A stretch of 64,000 bases of DNA from Bradyrhizobium sp. AUGA SZCCT0158 (GCF_018130065.1 NZ_JAFCME010000006.1:186001-250000); one strand, 5' to 3'. Counted from the first letter of the stretch, positions 48,685 to 58,204 are shown. The notes: a model not told the origin generated them from the sequence alone. Translations and numbers: made by a program.

Positions 48685-48843
48685 TCAGCCGCTCTCCGGC
48701 ACGATTGCAAAACCTCGCTCTATGGCGGCCTTGAAGACGTCCTTCAGCCCAGGCTCCGCCATGACCTCGTCGGCTGCGCTAAAGGGTATAATTACCCGCC
48801 AGCGCGACCGCGGCCTAGCGTCAGGAAGCGCGGTCTCCGACAT
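48685..48843 (-). CDS. Small hypothetical protein, 52 aa
   Basis: The frame from ATG at 48843 encodes RWRVIIPFSAADEVMAEPGL and KDVFKAAIERGFAIVPESG, with a strand-helix-strand look. The frame is open further upstream without a start codon. Ribosome binding site weak. Confidence 0.45.
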   Translation of the reverse strand: MSETALPDARPRSRWRVIIPFSAADEVMAEPGLKDVFKAAIERGFAIVPESG

Positions 48844-48906
48844 GGCGTAGGCCAGACGGAGTTCTTGGCATCTGGCATGGTCTCGATGTATTTCGAAGTC
48901 GGTTCA

Positions 48907-49101
48907 CTATTTCGCCCTCGATCGCGCAGTACGCGCCTGAGTGTCCAAGGCAATCTGCTTGGCGAGCTTGACTCCAAGTCGAAGAGCGGCGGCGCGAACG
49001 AAATTTGGTGGTCGACCGCTGCGCTTCACCACTTCATCGAAGGATTTTGCGGATGCGGCTATCTCCATGAAACGGCGCTGCTCTTTGAACGACCACGGCA
49101 T
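48907..49101 (-). CDS. Small hypothetical protein, 64 aa
   Basis: MPWSFKEQRRFMEIAASAKS followed by FDEVVKRSGRPPNFVRAAAL and a basic tail. The pattern of short helices with SGRPPNFVRAAALRLGV resembles a helix-turn-helix. It lies 10 nt downstream of the RHH gene and is probably in its operon. Confidence 0.6.
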   Translation of the reverse strand: MPWSFKEQRRFMEIAASAKSFDEVVKRSGRPPNFVRAAALRLGVKLAKQIALDTQARTARSRAK

Positions 49102-49111
49102 TACAGAACCA

Positions 49112-49306
49112 TCATTTAGTTTTTGCCTTCAATCCCAACTCTACAAGCCGGCGGATGGCTTCGGAGCGGGATTCCGCGCCGTGCTTACTGGCCCAAGCGT
49201 CGATCTCGACGGTCAAATCAGCGGGTAGTCGTACCGCGGAAACAGGATCTTGCCCAGTAGCAGGCCTGCCGCGTCTTTTTGCGTTTACGGAAATTGACTT
49301 CTTCAT
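49112..49306 (-). CDS. Ribbon-helix-helix (CopG/Arc-like) DNA-binding protein
   Basis: The 64-aa protein has a basic arm (KKSISVNAKRRGRPATG), a beta strand VSAVRLPADLTVEIDAWASK and the helix SRSEAIRRLVELGL, the RHH fold. Such proteins act as antitoxins or plasmid and island regulators. No toxin gene is recognisable next to it; the 64-aa neighbour is a possible partner. Confidence 0.8.
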   Translation of the reverse strand: MKKSISVNAKRRGRPATGQDPVSAVRLPADLTVEIDAWASKHGAESRSEAIRRLVELGLKAKTK

Positions 49307-49418
49307 TATTTACGTTTACACAAAAAGCAGACCCGACGGAAGCGGTAACTTCCGTGCCGGCCCTAACCCAGACGGCCCCTGAAAACGGTGGGACGACAAC
49401 AGGCGGCGATGGGTTGAA

Positions 49419-49504
49419 GCGCCTGATCCGACTGTACGCAGGCCGCGCCTGCTTCAAGATCAGCATCGCCTTTGCCATGCTCGGCAATTGTCTGGCTGGC
49501 ATCT
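49419..49504 (+). repeat. Dispersed inverted repeat, copy 2
   Basis: Plus-strand copy of the element at 47132-47214, ending in the codons CLAGI and a TGA stop at 49504. The frame upstream does not match between copies. Confidence 0.75.
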
Positions 49505-49673
49505 GATGGTGCTCCCACCTGTGCGCTCAGGCGCGCACCGATGAGGTACCCGCTGTTTTTTGACTCGAAACGCTAGCGACACTCGCATTATAGTTGCTTT
49601 TTTACGTAAGCACTTTTCATCCGCAATGCCGGCCCAAACTGACCGGCCGGTTATTCACAGCGAGCTAGCAAGG

Positions 49674-49898
49674 ATGGCGAAAACCAAGATTTCGAGCACT
49701 GATCTCGCATGGTTATTTCACGAGGAATTGCAGACGTTCGACGACTTTCCTCTCCACGGGATTGCGATTGCGATCGTGCCAACTGCGAAGGGCACGTTGG
49801 CGAGCACTGACGCCTCGCAACGTCAAGGCACTCCGTCGGGAAGCCGCGTTGAAGCAATCGAAAAACGACTTCAAAAGACGTACGCATTGACCAGCTAA
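49674..49898 (+). CDS. Small hypothetical protein, 74 aa
   Basis: MAKTKISSTDLAWLFHEELQ starts a helix followed by PLHGIAIAIVPTAKG and a C-terminal helix RVEAIEKRLQKTYALTS. CAAGG precedes the ATG. It is a recognisable Bradyrhizobium-style small protein of unknown function. A terminator follows at 49979. Confidence 0.65.
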   Translation: MAKTKISSTDLAWLFHEELQTFDDFPLHGIAIAIVPTAKGTLASTDASQRQGTPSGSRVEAIEKRLQKTYALTS

Positions 49899-49978
49899 AG
49901 TTCTTTAACCACCGATCGATATGCTGGCAGGCAATCGTGGAACGGACCCCAAAGCCCCCGCGAGAGTAATGCGTAAGG

Positions 49979-50017
49979 AAACCCGCCGGGGGCAGCTACC
50001 GGCGGGTTTTTCTTGGA
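49979..50017 (+). terminator. Intrinsic terminator
   Basis: AAACCCGCCGG and CCGGCGGGTTT enclose GGGCAGCTA, followed by TTCTT. It ends the transcript of the 74-aa protein gene. Confidence 0.88.
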
Positions 50018-50165
50018 GCTAGGAACGATCTGGCGCCCCAGGAATCGATTCTGCGCTCCCGGAAAGCCCCTCCGGGAGAGAAAACCCTTCATTGGGTTGG
50101 CGGCCTTTGGTGCAGAGTGGCGTTCTCCGCGCCGGGGCCGTTTGTGCCGATGCTGCAACGCGGGT

Positions 50166-50412
50166 CTAGTTAAGGGGCTTCCGCAGCTTCTTAATAATCT
50201 CACGCTGGTCTTCGGCGTATTCCTCGGCAACTTGCCGAGCCTGCTCGGTGCGCGACTTAGGGGTGGATCTCGCCCGAGCTCGGACAATGCACAGACGGCC
50301 TTTAATTGCGGATGCCGAGCGTCTCATGGCCATACGATCTGCCGCTGTCTCGTAATTCAAGCAGCCGGCGATCATCTTCCTCCGTCCAAGGCTTGTTCCT
50401 ACTTCCAGCCAT
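50166..50412 (-). pseudogene. Small SANT/Myb-like protein, frameshifted
   Basis: From ATG at 50412 the frame reads MAGSRNKPWTEEDDRRLLEL then RDSGRSYGHE; near 50330 the sense moves to another frame, SASAIKGRLCIVRARARS and on to KKLRKPLN. PWTEEDDRRLLEL...GRS...SASAIKGRL is the layout of short Myb-like proteins in Bradyrhizobium. A single length change explains it. Confidence 0.6.
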
Positions 50413-50613
50413 CGCAAGGTTCAGGGCGTCAGGGCGTATGCGACGTGGGGTTAATTCAAGACGCAGGGCGCCGTTCCTAACGGATCGCGGCCTCAGAACT
50501 CACAACCGCGATGGCTTTTGGAATAGCCCCGACTCAACCCGGCGGGTTTTTCTTGCGCGCTTAGCTGCGCCCCATTTAGGATCGCGCCGGGGACGATACA
50601 CCGGAGAACGAAC

Positions 50614-50817
50614 GTGCCGATAGGTACTGTGAAATGGTTCAATCCGTCCAAGGGCTTTGGTTTCATCCAACCCGACAATGGCGGAAAGGACGTGTTCGTA
50701 CATATTTCGGCGGTGGAGAAGGCTGGCTTAAGCAGCCTCAATGAAGGTGCGAAGGTGAGCTATGAGGTCGTGGCAAACCGCGGCAAGGAGTCGGCTGAAA
50801 ACCTACGGGTAGGGTAG
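50614..50817 (+). CDS. Cold-shock protein, CspA family
   Basis: The 67-aa protein has [20 protein letters not shown] (RNP1) and [13 protein letters not shown] (RNP2) and is a standard nucleic-acid chaperone. The start is GTG at 50614 with CCGGAGA upstream. A 5' leader of unknown length precedes it. A terminator follows at 50881. Confidence 0.95.
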   Translation: MPIGTVKWFNPSKGFGFIQPDNGGKDVFVHISAVEKAGLSSLNEGAKVSYEVVANRGKESAENLRVG

Positions 50818-50880
50818 ACCGAGGTCAGCCTGATAAGCTGCCCGGCGGCCTGCAAGCGGGCTTAGCAATGATATCTCCTC

Positions 50881-50912
50881 GCCCGCCGGAAACGGCGGGT
50901 TTTTTTTGGCAG
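50881..50912 (+). terminator. Intrinsic terminator after the cold-shock gene
   Basis: GCCCGCCG and CGGCGGGT flank GAAA, followed by eight T. Confidence 0.9.
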
Positions 50913-51644
50913 AAGGAACGGCGCCACAGGAAATCGACTCCGCGCTTCCGGTGCCCTTCTGGGCAGGCGGGAGCATGATCGGCACTCAGTCACCGGCGCT
51001 ACATCCCGCACCTGAGACCAGATGCTAGGCTGCTTGGGACTTCGCGAGGGACGCGACCCGGAAGCATCACGACGAAGCTGCCTATAACTTGGCAATCGAC
51101 GTGCGCGATGAAGGTGGACCAATAATGCAGGTAAAATTTACATTTGCCCGGGAAATTGAGGCCCTAAATCCGTCTCCAGTTCGGTACTAGATGGATGAAG
51201 GCGAGCGCAACGCTGATATTGGGCGCGTCAATCCGTTAGCTTGGGCCAAGGTAATGAGAGCCTTTTTCGCATTTCCACCCAGCTTCCCGTCCGCTGCGCT
51301 GGCAAGACAGATGCAAATAGAAGAACTGATGAAGAACTCGTTCGGGCGCCTAGCGCGTGGCCGCCGTCGCCGCTAATTTCGGGTTAGCAAGGAACCCTCC
51401 ACTGAGACTATTGTTCTCATCGCCGCGACTGTTGGCCGCTGCCGGTCGCAGGGTGGTCGTCTGTCTCACGCCCATTGGGTTTCTACCGGCTTTTCGCGCC
51501 GGCCCAGCGTGACCGCGGTTTCTCCTCTGTTCAATGATTGATATACCGGCAACGCAGGTGATTCAGATAGACGGAAGCCGATCCGTTTATCCTTCAGGAA
51601 ACCTGGCGCGGCTTGGCTGTCCTCATAAACTGACGGAGCACGAT
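50913..51644. other. Stretch with little support for genes
   Basis: A 61-codon frame at 51191-51376 (MDEGERNADIGRVNPLAWAK..., ending RGRRRR) is the best candidate but has no ribosome binding site. The rest shows nothing I can support. Confidence 0.35.
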
Positions 51645-52334
51645 ATGGCAAGCAAGTCAGGCACAGACTCGTTTGACCCACAGGACTTTCTTGAAAAAGT
51701 CGGGGCGGGCAAAACGATATCGAAATTCCAAAAGGATCAGATTATCTTTTCCCAGGGCGATGCGGCAGATGCCGTGTTTTACATCCAAAAAGGCCGGGTC
51801 AAGGTCGTCGTCATGTCGGATCAGGGCAAGGAAGCCGTCGTGGGGATCCTGGAAGCCGGCCAGTTCTTTGGCGAGGGCTGTATTAACGGTCATCATTTGC
51901 GCATCGCAACAACGACCGCCATGGAGGAATGTCTGCTCACCGCAATAGGGAGGTCGACAATGATTGCGGCGCTGCACGACGAGCCGAAGTTTTCGGAGTT
52001 GTTCGTCGCCTACCTATTGAAGCGGAACAGCCGGGTCGAGGAAGACCTAATCGACCAATTGTTCAATTCGAGCGAAAAGCGCCTCGCCCGACTTCTATTG
52101 TTGCTGGCGAATTTCGGCAAGGAAGGCAATCCGACGCCGATCAGTCCGAATATCAGTCAAGAGACGTTGGCTGAAATGATTGGCACGACACGCTCGCGGG
52201 TGAGCTTTTTCATGAACAAATTCCGGAAGCTCGGCTTCATTAGCTACAACGGAAAAATCGAAGTCCATCGTTCGCTGTTGAATGCAGTTCTCTACGAAAA
52301 GCCAAGTTTGGCACGAGATGACACGCGGGTCTAA
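51645..52334 (+). CDS. Crp/Fnr family regulator
   Basis: The 229-aa protein has the cyclic-nucleotide-binding-like domain (IIFSQGDAADAVFYIQKGRVKVVV, GQFFGEGCI) and a C-terminal winged helix (SQETLAEMIGTTRSRVSFFMNKFRKLGF). No cysteine cluster for an Fe-S centre is present. The effector is unknown. GGAG precedes the ATG at 51645. Confidence 0.92.
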   Translation: MASKSGTDSFDPQDFLEKVGAGKTISKFQKDQIIFSQGDAADAVFYIQKGRVKVVVMSDQGKEAVVGILEAGQFFGEGCINGHHLRIATTTAMEECLLTAIGRSTMIAALHDEPKFSELFVAYLLKRNSRVEEDLIDQLFNSSEKRLARLLLLLANFGKEGNPTPISPNISQETLAEMIGTTRSRVSFFMNKFRKLGFISYNGKIEVHRSLLNAVLYEKPSLARDDTRV

Positions 52335-52391
52335 TTGGCTGAGACCGGCCCATTGCCTCCCTTCGAGTTGACCGGAACACATCGTATCGGT

Positions 52392-53609
52392 TCAAGCCGA
52401 ACTGGATTCGTGGAGGTGGGATAGGATGGGCAGATCGAGCAAGAAACGAGTCCCTGTTTGATTGTTTGAAAGCGTAAGATGGCCCTGAAGCTGCCTCACC
52501 ATGCCGGTAACCACCTTGAAGCCCAGGCTTGCTCGCGGCTGATCGATATCGAACCCTTCTGGAAGGCCGGTGCCATGGTCGGAGACTTCGACGTGTAGGT
52601 GTCCGTTCATTTCCCGGGCCGAGACTTCAATGTCGCCGCTTCCCTCCGGGTAGGCGTATTTGACCGCGTTGGTGACCAGTTCGTTGATCAAAAGACCCAG
52701 GGGAACTGCGTGATCGGCCCCGAGTAACATTCGATCTGCGTGGCAGTGCAGGGTGTGCTTTCCGGTACTGCCTCGTAGCTTCTTGCAGAGCTCGGTCATG
52801 AAGTCCGCAAGTTCGACGTAGCCGATGTGTGAACTGCGCCAAAGATGATCGTGTACCTCGGCTATCGTGGACACCCGTAAACTCGCGTCTTGCAGCGCAT
52901 TCTTCACATCCTCGGACTGGGCACTGCGCGCCTGGACACGGAGCAGGCCCACGACGGAGGTGAGGCTGTTCTTGACGCGGTGGCTCATCTCCCGAGTAAG
53001 CAATGCCTGGTGCTTGAGCGCTTCTTCAAGCCTGGCATCGGCCTGTTGACGCTCGATCGCGATCCCGAGCAGGCCGGCAAAGCCGGCTAGAAAATTGGCG
53101 TCGTCCCGATCGAACTGGCCGGGATCGGCACTGTCGACTTCGAGCACGCCGAAGAAGGCCTTACCTTCTCCGCCCCTTTCTATCAGCACGTTGATGGCGC
53201 GTCTGATGCCGTAAGCAGCCAATAGCCGTGGTGTGCGGAAGCGGGTATCGGCCTCCAGGTGGTTCGAAATGATGGGAACTCCGGTCCGGTAGGCGTATCC
53301 GGCCGGCGATCCAATGTCGGCGGCGACTGAGACGGCATCGATGGTGCCCGGCGCCCAGCCAACCCCCGCGCGCACCATCAGACGCTTTCCGGCCGGTTCA
53401 TATTCCAGAACCTTGGCGAACGCAGCCTGCAATCCGGTGGCGCACAGTTCGGTGGCGCGCTGCAGAATTTCCCGCAAGTCGCGGGTCTGCATGGCGGTGC
53501 GCCCGAACTCCCCGAGTAGCGACTGTTGCCGCAGCCGATAGCCGAGTTCGTCCCGCCTTTCCGGAGAAGGAGTTTCAACCGGCTCCAGGACTGCTGCGAA
53601 CTCATGCAT
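52392..53609 (-). CDS. HWE-type histidine kinase with GAF domain
   Basis: The 405-aa protein has an N-terminal GAF domain (ILQRATELCATGLQAAFAKV to FLAGFAGLLGIAIER), then the phosphorylation motif REMSHRVKNSLTSVVGLL and an ATPase domain with LLINELVTNAVKYAYPEG and SDHGTGLPEGF. These are the marks of the HWE/HisKA_2 kinases of Alphaproteobacteria. It has no membrane helix, so it senses a cytoplasmic signal. GGAG lies 9 nt before the ATG at 53609. A single-domain receiver gene lies nearby at 54017. Confidence 0.92.
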   Translation of the reverse strand: MHEFAAVLEPVETPSPERRDELGYRLRQQSLLGEFGRTAMQTRDLREILQRATELCATGLQAAFAKVLEYEPAGKRLMVRAGVGWAPGTIDAVSVAADIGSPAGYAYRTGVPIISNHLEADTRFRTPRLLAAYGIRRAINVLIERGGEGKAFFGVLEVDSADPGQFDRDDANFLAGFAGLLGIAIERQQADARLEEALKHQALLTREMSHRVKNSLTSVVGLLRVQARSAQSEDVKNALQDASLRVSTIAEVHDHLWRSSHIGYVELADFMTELCKKLRGSTGKHTLHCHADRMLLGADHAVPLGLLINELVTNAVKYAYPEGSGDIEVSAREMNGHLHVEVSDHGTGLPEGFDIDQPRASLGFKVVTGMVRQLQGHLTLSNNQTGTRFLLDLPILSHLHESSSA

Positions 53610-53831
53610 AACAAATGCTCCGAACACGGTTGCGCCCGGCAATAGATCCCGAAACTTGCAATCTGTCCCGCTGAAGTATGTCCGCTTTTCTTGGGAGAGT
53701 CTGAGCAAAATAGCTCACCTGCCCAGTTCCACCCAATCCTGCCGATGATGAGGCTCTGTGGTCTGCACCACCGACAGCGACGGTGCCGGCGTGCGACTAC
53801 TCACCTTGGATTTTAGAGGATTGATGCGGTC

Positions 53832-54017
53832 ATGCCTAGTTCGAAGAACGATAGCAAACTTGAGCTCGAGCGCCTGCGCCTCGCTTCGGACCTTCGGCAG
53901 CTCGCCAAGGAAACACTTGACCCCGATTTGAGAGAACATTGCCTGCGGATGGCGGAGCTATGGTCTGGCGAGGCGGACAAGGATGATCCCGGGATCGACA
54001 AGGATTTAGGTCCCTGA
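53832..54017 (+). CDS. Small helical protein preceding the receiver gene
   Basis: The 61-aa product reads MPSSKNDSKLELERLRLASD then LRQLAKETLDPDLREHCLRM. The stop TGA overlaps the ATG of the receiver gene (TGATG), so the two are translationally coupled. It resembles other two-helix small proteins here (14717, 62396). It might modulate the receiver; that is inference from coupling. Confidence 0.65.
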   Translation: MPSSKNDSKLELERLRLASDLRQLAKETLDPDLREHCLRMAELWSGEADKDDPGIDKDLGP

Positions 54018-54400
54018 TGAGCACATTAGCCAGCAGATCATGGCCAGTCGTCCTTGTCGTGGAGGATGAACCCCTACTGCGGATGCTTGCCGTCGAGGTC
54101 GTCGAGGAAGCGGGATACACGGCGATCGAGGCCCGCGATGCAGATGAAGCGGTCGTCTTGCTGGAATCTCGTGCCGATATTGCTCTGCTTTTCACGGATA
54201 TCGACATGCCCGGCAGTATGGACGGGCTGAAATTGGCTCATGCGGTGCGCAACCGTTGGCCCCCGATCAAGATCCTAATTGTGTCCGGCAAACAGCAACT
54301 TCAGACCTGCGATCTCCCGTCGAACAGTTGTTTTTTTGGAAAGCCTTACCGGACGGCGGCCTTGGTCGAGGAACTTCGATCGATGGTCGGTTCCAAATAG
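54017..54400 (+). CDS. Single-domain response regulator (receiver), first copy
   Basis: The 127-aa protein has VVLVVEDEPLLR (acidic pair), FTDIDMPGSMDGLKLA with the phosphorylatable Asp, VSGK (Ser/Thr and Lys) and KPYRTAALVEEL. No output domain follows. It is a paralogue of 57824-58204. CheY-like receivers of this kind usually accept phosphate from HWE kinases. Confidence 0.93.
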   Translation: MSTLASRSWPVVLVVEDEPLLRMLAVEVVEEAGYTAIEARDADEAVVLLESRADIALLFTDIDMPGSMDGLKLAHAVRNRWPPIKILIVSGKQQLQTCDLPSNSCFFGKPYRTAALVEELRSMVGSK

Positions 54401-54468
54401 TCAAGCGCGGTAATCAACGCGGGTGATTGAGCGCTTTTGCTCAGACTCACCTGCAGAAAGAGTGCAAA

Positions 54469-55326
54469 ATGACGGTCCGGATCCCACGCGCTCCCATCGC
54501 CGTCCCCAATTTCCGGATCACGCAGGAAGCGGAACCGGAACAACGGAAGGCTTTGCTTAAAGTGCAAACGGACCATGATCTGCGAAGCAATCGACTGCTG
54601 GGGGCGTTGGAGCCGGTCAGCCGCAAGCGAATAGATCCCCATCTCGAGCCGATCTCGTTCAAACTTGGCGATATGGTCTGCGACGCGGGAGGCCTGCTCA
54701 AGCATGCCTACTTTCCCCAGGGTTCGGTGCTGTCGCTGCTAACCGTGCTGGAAAATGGTGCAGCGCTCGAGACTGCGAATATCGGCCGCGAGGGTGCGTT
54801 CGGCCTGTTCGCCGCTATGTACAGCCGCGTCACCTTCAACCGGTGCATCGTGCAGCTCGAGGGCCATATGGTCCGCTGTCCTATCCAACTGTTGCAGTAT
54901 GAATTCAAGAACAGCGAGCACGTGCGCGACCTGTTCGTGAGCTACTCGGAAACGCTGCTGTCTCAGGTCCAGCAAACGGTCGCATGCAACGCGATGCATG
55001 CGACAGAAGAGCGGATGTGCCGCTGGCTCCTAATGATGCACGACAGGGCCGAGGGAGAGGCTCTTCCTTACACCCACGAATTTCTGTCTCATATCCTCGG
55101 CGCCAACCGGAAATCCGTAACGCTTGCAGCGCAATCGATGCAGACCGCGGGCCTCATCAGCTATCGCCGCGGAGCGATTCAGGTCCTGGATCGTCACGGT
55201 TTGGAGAAGGCGTCGTGCGAGTGCTACGCGATCGTAAAAGAACGCTTCGACGCGTTCCTCACGCCCCCGTCCACCGCGGTCGCGGGCCACAACAAAAGCC
55301 GAAGCGCCCAGAGCGATAGGGATTAA
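54469..55326 (+). CDS. Crp/Fnr family regulator, second copy
   Basis: The 285-aa protein has a 40-residue N-terminal extension, a degenerate cNMP-like domain (ISFKLGDMVCDAGGLLKHAY, GREGAFGLFAAMY) and a winged helix (HEFLSHILGANRKSVTLAAQSM). It belongs to the subtype that often controls stress responses in rhizobia. It follows the receiver gene by 68 nt on the same strand. Confidence 0.9.
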   Translation: MTVRIPRAPIAVPNFRITQEAEPEQRKALLKVQTDHDLRSNRLLGALEPVSRKRIDPHLEPISFKLGDMVCDAGGLLKHAYFPQGSVLSLLTVLENGAALETANIGREGAFGLFAAMYSRVTFNRCIVQLEGHMVRCPIQLLQYEFKNSEHVRDLFVSYSETLLSQVQQTVACNAMHATEERMCRWLLMMHDRAEGEALPYTHEFLSHILGANRKSVTLAAQSMQTAGLISYRRGAIQVLDRHGLEKASCECYAIVKERFDAFLTPPSTAVAGHNKSRSAQSDRD

Positions 55327-55761
55327 GTTTTTGGACGGCGTTTCCGATCGGGGGAACACGTCCTCAACATGACGGGACACAAACGCGCCGATTCAACCAA
55401 TCCTCCATGCAAGCCTGCTGTGGAGGTTTTTTTTACCGGCTGTCAGGGTGAGCGGCATCGTGAAGACAAACAGAGTTTCATCCTCTGTGGACGTCGCGTT
55501 GACCTGCCGCCGTGCGCATGCGCAATCTGCGAGGCAATGTGGAGCCCCAGAGCGAGACCCTGACGGCTGTCGCGCACGTCGCTCCGGGTGGGAAGATTTT
55601 ATCTGCATTTCAAAAGTGGCGATGGCCTATTCTACGACGAGGAGGGCGCATCAAGCTGAACAAGCGACCGAACCATGTGCCTAATTCAACCAGGCGAAGG
55701 CTGCTCTTAAGACCGAGAGACTCCACCTCGCATCGCATTAAGCTCAAAGGTTAAGGCACCA
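55327..55761. other. Intergenic stretch
   Basis: A possible terminator CCTCCATGCAAGCCTGCTGT then GGAGGTTTTTTT at 55404-55436 would end the upstream operon. A short frame at 55369-55563 with a CACAIC motif crosses it and is doubtful. Confidence 0.4.
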
Positions 55762-56667
55762 CTACGATTCTTTCAGCTTCGCCGGTCGGGAGGCCGCTTC
55801 AATTGGCTCGCGACTAATCCGCTCATATTCTGCGATCACCTGAGCGCCGATCAACAAGACCAATGCGCCAAGCTCAACACTCAATAGCACAGCGATCGAC
55901 GTGGTGAGCGAGCCGTAAACAAGTTGAATCTGAGACATGGTTGCGTAGTACCAAGCCAGAATGTGCCTCATCACTTCCCAAAGGAGCGTGGCCGTCACTC
56001 CGCCAATCAGCGCATGACGCAGGGACAGTCGCCCCACAGGCATGACAAAATAGATCGCAGTTAGCAGTAAAATCTCACCGGTAACTCCGACGATATAGAG
56101 GAGAACAATGGAGAATTGGTTCAGGGAGTGTGGCTGACCTAGAATCACGATACTTCGAGTGCCGACGAACTGCAGCACCCCAGAAAGGACGGTGACGATG
56201 AGGAGCCCTACGCCCAAAAACAGGATGAACAAGTATGGCATTATGGCTGAGACCAGGAAATGTCGGCGTTTAATTTTAACTCGGTGAAAGAAAATCACCG
56301 ACATTGCGTTCTCGAGAATAGTGAACGCCAGGGCACTGAAGAAAAGCATAGTGACGAACAGAATCCCGCCGACGACTTGTTTCTGAGCGAGGAACGTCCG
56401 CACTTCCTCCACTAAGGCTGCTGATTGCCCGGGAATTACAAACTCGAGATATTCACTTAGGGTCAAAAGAAGGCGGTCTTCCGGAACGATATGGGAGAGG
56501 GCCATTAGAATGAGGATAAGCAGCGGGACTAACGACAATAACGTGTAGTACGCCACCGCCCCAGCAAGCAAAACACCTTGGTTGGCACGAAACTGTGTGA
56601 CCACGGCCAAAGCGAACGCGCCTGGTTGCTTGAAAACCTTCTTGGCGGCCCGGCCTGCAGTCCACAT
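55762..56667 (-). CDS. YihY/virulence factor BrkB family membrane protein
   Basis: The 301-aa protein has six helices and the family features GVLLAGAVAYYTLLSLVPLL, the ENAMSVIF segment and RHALIGGVTATLLWEVMRHI. It was once called ribonuclease BN by mistake; the real function is unknown, perhaps transport. The C-terminal tail (RISREPIEAASRPAKLKES) is polar. Confidence 0.9.
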   Translation of the reverse strand: MWTAGRAAKKVFKQPGAFALAVVTQFRANQGVLLAGAVAYYTLLSLVPLLILILMALSHIVPEDRLLLTLSEYLEFVIPGQSAALVEEVRTFLAQKQVVGGILFVTMLFFSALAFTILENAMSVIFFHRVKIKRRHFLVSAIMPYLFILFLGVGLLIVTVLSGVLQFVGTRSIVILGQPHSLNQFSIVLLYIVGVTGEILLLTAIYFVMPVGRLSLRHALIGGVTATLLWEVMRHILAWYYATMSQIQLVYGSLTTSIAVLLSVELGALVLLIGAQVIAEYERISREPIEAASRPAKLKES

Positions 56668-56727
56668 CGACCAAGTCCGCCTTGTTACAGAGCCACCGTA
56701 ATGAAAGTTTCTATGTCGGGCTTGGGG

Positions 56728-56967
56728 CTAGTCCTCGAGAATTGATTTTGTGGCGTCAAATACCTGTTCAGCCGTGCCCTTGATTATACCATTCGCCCAT
56801 GCCTGAAATACCGTTACGTAGGCGTTCTTGTAGGCCGCATCGTTCGCCGAAAAATAAACTTCGTCGGTAGCGGTATCTAAAATAAGCGCCCCTTTGTCGA
56901 TGCAAATTTCCTCAATAAGAGCCAGACGCTCTTCTTGTTCCGCTAGGTGACGCTTTACAATGCTCAT
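56728..56967 (-). CDS. Hypothetical protein, 79 aa
   Basis: Starts MSIVKRHLAEQEERLALIEE and contains CIDKGALILDTATDEVYFSA and a helix AYKNAYVTVFQAWANGI. Acidic and compact. It is upstream of the BrkB-type gene in the same orientation. Function unknown. Confidence 0.6.
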   Translation of the reverse strand: MSIVKRHLAEQEERLALIEEICIDKGALILDTATDEVYFSANDAAYKNAYVTVFQAWANGIIKGTAEQVFDATKSILED

Positions 56968-57059
56968 TTGAAACACCTGTTTGTTCTTAAGAGGACCTTT
57001 CGCACTGAAGAACTGACGAACCCATTCTCGGGCTATATCAGGCAGCGCCGTGCCTGGCT

Positions 57060-57503
57060 TCAGTCGTCAATTACCATCTCAACCAATTTGGCAATCTTGT
57101 CCCGTGTCAGATCCCCCGAATTCGAAATATGCGGTTCCACGTCTGGAGCGTAGACATAAGGCGTCCCTTTGGCTGTTCCGCTGTCTCCAACCCGGGTTAC
57201 GATGATATTCCCGAATGCAGTTGTGATGCTGGTTGGTGCGCCGTTGCCAATGGTGAAGGACACCCCGACGGGCCGATGATCATTAAGCTCGATCTGGGCG
57301 GCAAACGAGAACTGGTCGCCCAAATGGTGCTTCAGCTCCGTTAGAAACGGCATAACCTCCCTCTCCATTGCACGTTTGCAATGTCCAGTATCCGCAGTTC
57401 TCTTTTCAATATTCTCCGCTGCAAGGCCTGTCTGCCGTTCTTTTTCGACTACGGCAGCGGCGATCTTGTCTCTAAATTTATGAGCCAGTTGCTCGGCGTT
57501 CAT
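57060..57503 (-). CDS. Hypothetical protein, 147 aa
   Basis: Begins MNAEQLAHKFRDKIAAAVVE, with a helical N-terminal part and a beta-rich C-terminal part (FSFAAQIELNDHRPVGVSFT). It is well composed and has GAACTGGAAC upstream. No domain recognised; the overall layout recalls small toxin-immunity or host-associated proteins, which is not evidence of function. Confidence 0.65.
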   Translation of the reverse strand: MNAEQLAHKFRDKIAAAVVEKERQTGLAAENIEKRTADTGHCKRAMEREVMPFLTELKHHLGDQFSFAAQIELNDHRPVGVSFTIGNGAPTSITTAFGNIIVTRVGDSGTAKGTPYVYAPDVEPHISNSGDLTRDKIAKLVEMVIDD

Positions 57504-57823
57504 TTGTTAGTTCCAGTTCAGTTGGCGGCCGCAGCATGACTTTGCGCCATGACTGTGGCTTATCAACGTTCAACACTTTATGAGCAAGTCGCCGCAGCCT
57601 GTTCGTGCCGAAAAATGCTTCCGTCAGAAACGAATCCGCTTTTCCTCGACAAATCGTCATTCCACATGGAACGGGCTATCGTTTGAACTGTTGTCAATTG
57701 ATCACCAGCGAAATAGTTAGTTCCAATGGTCAAAGCGTGCTCTGCCGCGCTGGCGAGATTTAGTTACTCAGCTTCAGCTACAGTTTGTCCGTTCGTCCCT
57801 CAGCGGCAACGTGGGGAGACGCA

Positions 57824-58204
57824 ATGAATCACGAGCATCGATCTGCTGTCTTGGTCGTCGAGGACGAGTGGCTCCTGCGGTTGCTTGCAGTTGAACTTGT
57901 CGAGGATGCTGGATTTGTTGCTCTACAGGCCGCTAACGCTGACGAGGCCATCGTAATACTGGAACAACGAGTGGACATTGCGGTGATGTTTACGGATGTC
58001 GACATGCCCGGAACTATGGATGGTCTAAAACTCGCGCACGCCGTGCGGCGTCGGTGGCCTCCCATCAAGATCATAATCGTCTCTGGTAAAACACGTTTAT
58101 CCGACGCGGAGTTGCCGTCCGATGCGCGATTTGTTTCGAAGCCGTATTCTGTGCCCGACATGATTAGCGAGATGCGGTCGCTTGTTGCTCCCCCCTCCGT
58201 CTAG
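57824..58204 (+). CDS. Single-domain response regulator (receiver), second copy
   Basis: The 126-aa protein reads VLVVEDEWLLRLLAVELVED, FTDVDMPGTMDGLKLAHAVR and KPYSVPDMISEM. It is about 60 percent identical to the receiver at 54017 by eye, including the rare RRWPPIKIIIVSGK segment. GGGGAGA precedes the ATG. It lies in a cluster with an HWE kinase (59049). Confidence 0.93.
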   Translation: MNHEHRSAVLVVEDEWLLRLLAVELVEDAGFVALQAANADEAIVILEQRVDIAVMFTDVDMPGTMDGLKLAHAVRRRWPPIKIIIVSGKTRLSDAELPSDARFVSKPYSVPDMISEMRSLVAPPSV

